A stretch of DNA of 55,129 bases from positions 3,252 through 58,380 of the forward strand of contig LUGL01000003.1 of NCBI GenBank assembly GCA_002796835.1. Reading direction: 5' to 3'. Below, in pieces: positions 26,366-33,081 of this stretch; position 1 is the stretch's first letter, and each line of letters starts with the position of its first letter. A model generated the notes under the pieces. The model worked only from the letters and a program-made list of their open reading frames with translations, was not told the origin of the DNA and searched no databases. The DNA comes from Elainella saxicola E1 (GTDB taxonomy: Bacteria > Cyanobacteriota > Cyanobacteriia > Elainellales > Elainellaceae). Position numbers and translations under genes: made by a program.

Positions 26366-29300
26366 TTGAAGCGCTATTCTTTCCTTGTTTCCCTATTGGT
26401 TGTGGCTGTTGCTTCCTTAAAAGCTGAAGCACAAATTAACCCAGATAATACGCTTGGACCAGACCAATCGCGTCCTATTGCTGAATCCGATCGCATGCTC
26501 ATTAAAGGGGGTGCCAGACGAGGTCACAATCTCTTCCACAGCTTTCGTGACTTTAATGTTGGAGAAGGCCAATCGGTTTATTTCAACAATCCCGATGGCG
26601 TGGAGCGCATCTTTAGCCGCGTCACAGGCAGGCAGCGATCGAACATTCTCGGCACGTTGGGGGTTCTGGGCAATGCCGATTTGTTTCTGGTTAATCCCAA
26701 CGGAATTCTGTTTGGCCCGAATGCTCGTTTAGATCTGCGGGGTTCGTTCCTAGCGACGACAGCCGATCGGATTTTATTTGACGACTATCGTTTTAGCGCC
26801 ACCAACCCCACTGCCCCACCCTTACTAACAGTGCATACGCCGATCGGACTGCAAATGGGGACGAGTCCTGGGACAATTCGAGTGGAAGGGAATGCCATCA
26901 ACAGAACCCCATTTTCTATTGCCAATGGAGAAACGTTTGGCCTCCTGGGTGGCAACCTTGTGCTAACAAATACTCAAATTAATGTGCCATCGGGACGGAT
27001 TGAGTTGGGCAGTCTGCGATCGGGCCAGGTGAACCTAGAGGAACCAGCAGTGGGATTTCGCTTGGGCTATCCGGTGCTGCCGATCGATTCGACGTTTGAG
27101 GGCGGCAATATTGAGATGAATAACGCCCGATTGTTTATTGCTGAGCAGCCAGATGCGGTGGGAAGTGCGTCCGATCGCGGCATTTATTTAGTGGGGAACC
27201 AGATTCAGCTGCACAACCAGACCGATGTGAGAATTCACAATACCAGTCGTGTGAACGGTGGCCCGATTCAGATTGACGCAACTTTGTTGCATCTTAGACG
27301 GGGCGCACGGATTGAAGCAATCAGCCAGACGCAGGGTTCTGGCGGCACCATAACTGTAAATGCTGCTGATCAAATTACTCTTCGTGGCACCAATCCCCTT
27401 GAACCTGAGCGCATGGGCGGTATTTTAACGGCATCTGAGCAGGTGGGCCGAGCTGGAGATATTCAGGTTCAAACTGCCCAGTTGCAGATTCGCCAGGGGG
27501 GAGAAATTGTCAGCCTTTCAGGGGCGACAGGCCGAGGGGGAGATGTGACGGTGCAGGCTTCTGAGTCCATCACTGCCACGGGTATTGCGACAATGCGGCC
27601 TACTGTTGGGAGCCAGATTGGTGCGTTTTCTCTGGGAAGTGGCAGGGGTGGCAATATTCATGTGATTACCCCACGTTTAGTTTTACGCGATGGCAACCGG
27701 GTTCAGACGGCCTCAAGTGGAAGTGGGCAGGGGGGGAATATTACGATTGAAGCAGACACCATCATTGCTGAAGGGTTTAATCCTAAACTGCTGATTTTAC
27801 CCTCTGGGATTGTTGCAATTCCCTGGAATAGCGGAGATGGTGGCAACGTTCGGGTTACAGCCCAAACCATTGAACTTTCTGGAGGCGCGAGTCTCAGCAC
27901 GGCTTTAGCCAGCAATTATGAGGTTTTCGTCTTCCTCACGGGTGGAGAATTCGATCCAAATACTGCTGGGACAGGCAATGCAGGCAGTGTGAATGTAAAA
28001 GCGGACAGTATTTTGATTCAGGGCGGTAATTCTCGTGGGCCGGATAATCCCAGCCAACTCAGCAGTGTCACCTTTGGTCAAGGCGATGCCGGAGATGTGA
28101 ATGTTTCGACCCGGCAGTTGACCATTCGAGATGGAGGTGCGCTCACCTCTTCTTCGTTTCTTTCTCTCTCTGTTTTAGCCCAGCCTCTGCCGACCTCTGG
28201 GCGCGGTGATGCCGGAGATTTAAGCGTGAATGCTGACAACATTCTTTTAGAGGGATTCAATACCCAATTGGGGCTAGGCAGTTTCCTCGGCACCCTTTCG
28301 GGTGGATTTGGTCAGGGTGGCAACGCCAGAATTCGCGCTGGCAATCTGACTGTGAGGAATGGTGGCACTGTCAATTCGGGGACGTTCGCGATCGGTAATG
28401 CAGGTCGTCTAGATATTCAGGCCGATTCAATTCAGGTGGAAGGCGTCCATTCTAGCGGCCAACGATCGGTCATTGGAACCTTTGCCGATCGGCCTGATCC
28501 GGCTCTGCGAGAAGTGTTTGTTCTGCCTCCTCGTCCAACGGGAGATACGGGAGAACTGACGATTCAGAGCGATCGCCTCAATGTCCAGGATGGAGGACTG
28601 GTCAGCGTGCGGCATCAAGGCAGCGGCAATGCTGGACGAATGCGGCTGCAAGTCAATCAGCTTCAGCTCGATCGCGGCACATTATCAGCAGAAACCGCTT
28701 TGGGGCAGGGTGGCAATATTACCGTTCAGTCTGATACTTTGCTGCTGCGCCATCAGAGCCAAATCACAGCAACGGCTTTAGGCGGCAACGGCGATGGCGG
28801 TAACTTAACGTTGAACGCTAGCATTATCGGGGCCTTGCAAACTGAAAATAGTGACCTGATTGCCAATTCGGTACGGGGCAGCGGCGGACAAATTAACCTG
28901 ACTACCCCGACTTTAGTGGGACTGGAACCGCACGATCGCCTCACGCCTCAAAGTGATATTACCGCTAGCTCTGAGTTGGGCATTGATGGCACCATCCGCA
29001 TTGTTTCTCCAAACATCAACACTAGCCACCTGATGACTCAACTGCCAGAGACTCCCCTGGAGAGGAGCGATCAGATTGTAGCGGGCTGTCCTTCTACAGG
29101 AGGTTCTACCTTTGTGGTCACCGGCAGAGGTGGATTACCCGCAACACCGGCAGAAGTGATGAACCGGGCTTTCGTTTGGCAAGATGAACGGCAACTGGTG
29201 AGTGATCCTTCTGCCCCAACAACATCGCCTGCCGCAATGGCTGATCGATCGATCGTCGAGGCTCAAGGATGGCGGCTCAATCTTCAAGGCCAAGTGGAAT

Positions 29301-29377
29301 TGATGGCCACTTCACCTCAGGCTGATCCCATCAATCCGGCAACGAGATGTGTCGTGAACGCCCGCTCTAAATCGTAA
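26366..29377 (+). CDS. TPS-type filamentous hemagglutinin-like exoprotein, copy 2
   Basis: A tandem paralogue of the gene at 23245, 1003 residues, with the same order: signal peptide (MKRYSFLVSLLVVAVASLKA), TPS domain (NADLFLVNPNGILFGPNARL), long beta-helix, and C-terminus with C908 in AGCPSTG, FVVTGRGGLPATP, VWQDER and C995. Most of the length aligns without gaps, but substitutions are spread throughout, including many silent ones, so the duplication is not recent. The TTG start and upstream 60 bp are shared with copy 1. The 94-bp gap between copies carries the copied promoter. It is followed by the CHAT gene on the same strand. The two could form a mixed fibre or be alternative adhesins. 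Confidence 0.9.
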   Translation: MKRYSFLVSLLVVAVASLKAEAQINPDNTLGPDQSRPIAESDRMLIKGGARRGHNLFHSFRDFNVGEGQSVYFNNPDGVERIFSRVTGRQRSNILGTLGVLGNADLFLVNPNGILFGPNARLDLRGSFLATTADRILFDDYRFSATNPTAPPLLTVHTPIGLQMGTSPGTIRVEGNAINRTPFSIANGETFGLLGGNLVLTNTQINVPSGRIELGSLRSGQVNLEEPAVGFRLGYPVLPIDSTFEGGNIEMNNARLFIAEQPDAVGSASDRGIYLVGNQIQLHNQTDVRIHNTSRVNGGPIQIDATLLHLRRGARIEAISQTQGSGGTITVNAADQITLRGTNPLEPERMGGILTASEQVGRAGDIQVQTAQLQIRQGGEIVSLSGATGRGGDVTVQASESITATGIATMRPTVGSQIGAFSLGSGRGGNIHVITPRLVLRDGNRVQTASSGSGQGGNITIEADTIIAEGFNPKLLILPSGIVAIPWNSGDGGNVRVTAQTIELSGGASLSTALASNYEVFVFLTGGEFDPNTAGTGNAGSVNVKADSILIQGGNSRGPDNPSQLSSVTFGQGDAGDVNVSTRQLTIRDGGALTSSSFLSLSVLAQPLPTSGRGDAGDLSVNADNILLEGFNTQLGLGSFLGTLSGGFGQGGNARIRAGNLTVRNGGTVNSGTFAIGNAGRLDIQADSIQVEGVHSSGQRSVIGTFADRPDPALREVFVLPPRPTGDTGELTIQSDRLNVQDGGLVSVRHQGSGNAGRMRLQVNQLQLDRGTLSAETALGQGGNITVQSDTLLLRHQSQITATALGGNGDGGNLTLNASIIGALQTENSDLIANSVRGSGGQINLTTPTLVGLEPHDRLTPQSDITASSELGIDGTIRIVSPNINTSHLMTQLPETPLERSDQIVAGCPSTGGSTFVVTGRGGLPATPAEVMNRAFVWQDERQLVSDPSAPTTSPAAMADRSIVEAQGWRLNLQGQVELMATSPQADPINPATRCVVNARSKS

Positions 29378-29601
29378 TTTAGACGTGATTTAGAATTTGC
29401 CACCTCAAGTGCTTTGCTTCTGTGAAGAACCAGCCAAATGCTTGGTAGAATTCGTCGAGCTTGGTACGATTAAGCAGGTCATTCAGACAAAGCTAAAGTC
29501 TGCCTCGACTATCCTCAAAGTTTGCATCCTGGACATTGTGTTTTGCTTGGCAAGGTTCTGCTTCAGAAACTGGCGCTCGCTCGCTGCCTCAACTCAAATA
29601 A

Positions 29602-29619
29602 GCTGAGTTCAAACTCAGC
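29602..29619 (+). repeat. Short perfect hairpin before the CHAT gene
   Basis: GCTGAGTT pairs with AACTCAGC across a two-base spacer, giving an 8-bp stem. It lacks a T-tract on either side, so it is not an obvious terminator for the TPS gene. Confidence 0.45.
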
Positions 29620-29644
29620 CCATTGGCTTCCTGTAATTGTCTTA

Positions 29645-29673
29645 ACTGGTTGATTTAGAAACGATCAACCAGT
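29645..29673 (+). repeat. 10-bp inverted repeat at the CHAT gene start
   Basis: ACTGGTTGAT and ATCAACCAGT are perfect reverse complements separated by nine bases. The repeat ends 27 bases before the ATG at 29701 and ten before the alternative GTG at 29683. It could be a dimeric regulator site or a stem that hides the start. Confidence 0.5.
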
Positions 29674-29700
29674 GGATGTCTTGTGGCTAGAATCGGCAAA

Positions 29701-32052
29701 ATGCGGCAACTGAAGCAAAAGCGATCGTCAAAGAAGGGGAAACAGCTTCACTCTTTATATGCTGTTCCAAAATCATTCAAACTCTGGTTAGTTGGAGGTT
29801 TCGCTTGCCTATTGGCGATCGCGCTCCATTTATGCATGATTCCTCCTCTTTATGCTGTATCGCCAGATGCTTTTTCGGTGTCTCTCTCGACAGCCCGATC
29901 GCTCAATCTCCAGGGGAATGAACAGCTCGAACGCGGCAATCCTCAGGCAGCGCTTGGGCTTTGGCAGCAAGCCGAGCAACAGTACCGCCATGCAGGCGAT
30001 GATCTGGGCGTATGGGGTAGTCAGGTCAATCAAGCAAAAGCCTTGCAAGCTCTGGGCTTTTATCGTCGAGCACAGTCTTTGCTGGAACCTGTCGTGCAGC
30101 AACTTGAGGCCCAGCCTGATTCGGCGCTGAAGTTAACAACGTTATTAAGCCTGGGGGATGTTCTGCGGTTACTTGGTAATTTAGCCGACGCCCAGGGAAT
30201 GTTGCAAACCAGCCTGGAGATGGCACAACGCTTACAATTGCCTGCTTACATTCAGGCGGCTCATCTCTATTTAGGCAACACGTTAGTAGCGCAGCAAAAT
30301 CCAGCCGCGATCAATCATTACCATCAAGCTGCTGCGATCGAGGGTCCACTACAAATCACTGCCCAATTGCGAGAGCTAGCGCTTCTGCCTGCATCAGATT
30401 CATCTAGCCAAAGTGTTCAGCTTGCAGCCCAAATTGCAACTCAGTTGAGTTCACTCCCTGCTAGCGCGGTCAGCATTTATGGTCGGATTGAATTGGCAAA
30501 ATGGCTGATCCAGTTCCCGGGAACTACCCCACTCTCTATTGCCGATCTGTTGACAACCGCCACTCAACAAGCGCAGGTTTTAGGCGATCGACGGGCTGAA
30601 TCCTATGCAATCGGCTATTTGGGCCACTGGTATGAACAGCAGCAACAGTGGGATACTGCACAACAATCCACCCAAACGGCATTAGCAATTGCTAATGAAA
30701 TGGATGCACCCGATGTTGCCTATCAGTGGCAGTGGCAGTTGGGGCGCATTTTCATTGCGCAAAATCAGCAGGCTGAAGCGGTGACAGCCTATGCGATGGC
30801 GGTTGATTCGCTGCAATCGATTCGGCAAGATCTGGTTGCCGTTGCTCAAGATGTCCAGTTCTCTTTTCGATCGCAAGTGGAGCCTGTTTATCGGGAATTG
30901 GTTGATTTATTGTTGTCTCCTCATAGTCCCGCACCGAGATCGAGCGCTCAACTAGCGCAGGCCCGTCAGACGATCGAAGCCCTCCAGCTGGCAGAGATCA
31001 ATAACTTCTTTCGAGAAGCTTGTCTGGAAACAGAACTGGCTGCCATTGACACGCTCGATCCGACAGCGGCGATCCTCTATCCGATCATTCTGCCGGACTG
31101 TCTGGAAGTGATTCTGGCTCTGCCGGGACAGCCGTTACGCCACTACACAACCCTGTTACCCCAAACCGAAATTGAAGCGGGAATTCAACGCATGCTGCAA
31201 TCTATGCGATCGACCTCGTTTGCAGCAGAGCGGTTGCCCGTCGCCCAAGAACTATATCAATGGCTCGTTCAGCCTGCTGCCGCTGAGTTAGAGCAAGCGG
31301 GGATTCAAACCCTGGTATTTGTGCTGGATGGCTCACTACGGAACCTGCCGATGGCCGCATTGCATGATGGCACTCAGTATCTGATCGAACAATATCGGGT
31401 TGCGGTTGCTCCCAGTTCTCAACTGGTCCGGGCAGTCGCTAAACCGCAGAAGCAGAAGGTGTTAGTCGGTGGCTTAAGTGAAGCAGTAGAAAATTTGGTT
31501 CCCCTGCCGGGAGTCATGCAGGAAATTTTGCAAATCCAGCAGGAGATGCCAACAGAAGTACTGTTGAATCAGCAATTTACGCCAACCGCTCTCAAAACGA
31601 AGGCAAAGCATCGACCTTTCACAATTTTGCATCTCGCCACCCACGGTCAGTTTGGTTCCACAGCTGAAGAGACGTTTGTTCAAACTTGGGATGGACGACT
31701 CACAGTAAAAGATCTACAAACGTTGCTGAAACAACAAGAAGATCTGCAAGGAATGCCGATCGACCTGCTCGTCTTAAGCGCTTGCCAAACGGCTCAAGGA
31801 GATAACCAAGCGGCTTTAGGCATGGCGGGTGTGGCCCTGCGATCGGGTGCAGCCAGTACCCTCGCAACCCTCTGGACCGTGAACGATCAATCCACTGCCG
31901 ATTTTATGACCCTGTTCTATGCCACGCTCAATCAACCGGGCATGACCAAAGCGGAGGCGGTGCGGCAGGCGCAACTTCATCTGATTCACCAAACCCGCTA
32001 CCAGCATCCCTTTTACTGGGCTCCTTTCATCCTGGTTGGAGATTGGTTATGA
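29701..32052 (+). CDS. Exported TPR-CHAT caspase-like protein
   Basis: The ATG at 29701 is chosen; a GTG at 29683 would add six residues. A basic start and hydrophobic stretch (LWLVGGFACLLAIALHLCM) indicate a signal peptide or anchor, with possible cleavage after LYA, so the protein acts outside the cytoplasm. Residues about 45-370 are tetratricopeptide-like helices (LNLQGNEQLERGNPQAALGLWQ, ALQALGFYRRAQSLLEPVV). The C-terminal CHAT domain has the catalytic pair H648 (ILHLATHGQFG) and C695 (LVLSACQTAQG), and ends in GVALRSGAASTLATLW. CHAT is a relative of caspases and gingipains. Its position after two TPS genes suggests those as substrates, which is inference. Confidence 0.93.
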   Translation: MRQLKQKRSSKKGKQLHSLYAVPKSFKLWLVGGFACLLAIALHLCMIPPLYAVSPDAFSVSLSTARSLNLQGNEQLERGNPQAALGLWQQAEQQYRHAGDDLGVWGSQVNQAKALQALGFYRRAQSLLEPVVQQLEAQPDSALKLTTLLSLGDVLRLLGNLADAQGMLQTSLEMAQRLQLPAYIQAAHLYLGNTLVAQQNPAAINHYHQAAAIEGPLQITAQLRELALLPASDSSSQSVQLAAQIATQLSSLPASAVSIYGRIELAKWLIQFPGTTPLSIADLLTTATQQAQVLGDRRAESYAIGYLGHWYEQQQQWDTAQQSTQTALAIANEMDAPDVAYQWQWQLGRIFIAQNQQAEAVTAYAMAVDSLQSIRQDLVAVAQDVQFSFRSQVEPVYRELVDLLLSPHSPAPRSSAQLAQARQTIEALQLAEINNFFREACLETELAAIDTLDPTAAILYPIILPDCLEVILALPGQPLRHYTTLLPQTEIEAGIQRMLQSMRSTSFAAERLPVAQELYQWLVQPAAAELEQAGIQTLVFVLDGSLRNLPMAALHDGTQYLIEQYRVAVAPSSQLVRAVAKPQKQKVLVGGLSEAVENLVPLPGVMQEILQIQQEMPTEVLLNQQFTPTALKTKAKHRPFTILHLATHGQFGSTAEETFVQTWDGRLTVKDLQTLLKQQEDLQGMPIDLLVLSACQTAQGDNQAALGMAGVALRSGAASTLATLWTVNDQSTADFMTLFYATLNQPGMTKAEAVRQAQLHLIHQTRYQHPFYWAPFILVGDWL

Positions 32053-32114
32053 CCACTGCCTTAGCATCCGCCCTGTCTCACAATCGCAAACCTCTATTTT
32101 AATTTTGTGCTTGT

Positions 32115-32837
32115 ATGCCAATGATCCCCTTTACGCATGTTGAAGCGAAACCTAGTCTGATTTTGCCGATCGTCCTGGCAGCCAGTGTTTTCTCGATTCC
32201 CTCCCCAGCGACAGCCGCGTTTGATCCACCGCCTGATCGAGGGGCTCCTGCCGGAACGGCGGGCGGAGGTTCGCGTTCGGTTGGGCAAAATTGTCTGCAA
32301 GATCCGCAAAGTTTGGAATCGTTTATTGCCCTTTCTCCCCAAAATTTTGTTGGCTTAACGGCAAGTGAACAACCTGAACTCTGGGTGTATGTGCCGCCCA
32401 CTGTAGCTAAAACGCTGGAATTTAGCCTATTTGACGATCAGCAAAACGGCGTTTATCAAGCCAATATTGCAGTCCCCCATGCCGGATTAGTCAAATTGCC
32501 GCTCCCGGAAACCGTCAAACTAGAACCCCAGAAGTTCTATTACTGGACTGCAGCCCTAGCTTGCGACACAACGCATCGCACTGATGATTGGGTGGTGGGA
32601 AGCTGGGTGAAATATCAGCCGATCGATCCATCCTTGCAGCAAGCACTGGCCCGGTCTAATCCACTGCAAAAGGTCGATCTCTATATCCAAGCAGGATTTT
32701 GGTATGAAGCACTGCACCAACTGACGGAACTTCAGAAAGTCCAGCCCAGCAGTCCTGACTTAGAAGCGCAGTGGGTGATTTTAATGCAGTCTGCCGGACT
32801 CAGTTTGGACCCGACGCACCTTTCAGCCCTACCTTAA
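32115..32837 (+). CDS. DUF928 family secreted protein
   Basis: The 240-residue protein has a signal peptide (hydrophobic PSLILPIVLAASVFSIP, cleavage after PATAA) followed by a Gly/Pro-rich linker with RGAPAGTAGGGSR, a hallmark of DUF928. The mature part is mostly beta (ELWVYVPPTVAKTLEFSLFDDQ, FYYWTAALACD) and ends with a short helical region. It holds two cysteines, which may form a disulfide. Function is unknown; the family is largely cyanobacterial and often found next to CHAT and CHASE2 genes, which is my recollection. It starts 62 bp after the CHAT gene and is probably in the same transcript. Confidence 0.9.
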   Translation: MPMIPFTHVEAKPSLILPIVLAASVFSIPSPATAAFDPPPDRGAPAGTAGGGSRSVGQNCLQDPQSLESFIALSPQNFVGLTASEQPELWVYVPPTVAKTLEFSLFDDQQNGVYQANIAVPHAGLVKLPLPETVKLEPQKFYYWTAALACDTTHRTDDWVVGSWVKYQPIDPSLQQALARSNPLQKVDLYIQAGFWYEALHQLTELQKVQPSSPDLEAQWVILMQSAGLSLDPTHLSALP

Positions 32838-32838
32838 A

Positions 32839-32935
32839 GCAGGTGACTTGAAGCAGGTGACTTGAAGCAATTGTGGAGTTGGTTGGCCACTGTTCGGATG
32901 AACTAACTGTTCGGATGAACTAACTGTTCACTCCA
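32839..32935 (+). repeat. Two sets of short tandem repeats before the CHASE2 kinase
   Basis: First, the 14-mer GCAGGTGACTTGAA occurs twice in a row (32839-32866). Second, the 17-mer TGTTCGGATGAACTAAC occurs twice plus a partial third (32891-32930). Each 17-mer contains the dyad GTTC-N4-GAAC, and the junction forms GAAC-N5-GTTC, so the set is an array of alternating palindromic half-sites. It lies in the 157-bp spacer between the DUF928 and kinase genes, a natural place for regulation. Confidence 0.75.
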
Positions 32936-32991
32936 CAAGAAATGCACTTTATTAAATTCCCATTTCTTAAGCAGGATATGAGCAACAGATC

Positions 32992-33081
32992 AGGGTGAAG
33001 GAGCTTAGGTTGAAGCAACTCAGGTTTAAGGAACTCAGCTTGAAGCAGTTGGGATTAAAGCAAGCCAGACCGAAGAAACTC
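32992..33081 (+). repeat. Six 15-bp repeats at the start of the kinase gene
   Basis: Units such as AGGTTGAAGCAACTC and AGGTTTAAGGAACTC run head to tail, the last two more diverged. They are in frame and encode imperfect five-residue repeats (LKQLR, FKELS, LKQLG). The region spans the proposed start, which makes the exact start uncertain. Confidence 0.75.

Larger units (their letters stand above)
29378..29700. other. Spacer between the TPS pair and the CHAT gene
   Basis: This 323-bp stretch has no credible gene. It contains two strong hairpins close to the CHAT start (29602-29619 and 29645-29673), listed separately, and no T-run. It may carry a promoter for the CHAT gene. Confidence 0.5.

Noticed and set aside
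23245-29377. Assembly error producing two copies of the TPS gene
   Set aside because: The copies differ at many silent and coding positions along their length and both keep an open frame, so they are real diverged paralogues.
29397-29606. 69-codon frame between the TPS and CHAT genes
   Set aside because: Poor codon pattern, no ribosome site and no similarity to known families by eye.
32839-33081. CRISPR array
   Set aside because: The repeats are 14-17 bp, directly adjacent or in frame with coding sequence, with no unique spacers and no cas genes.
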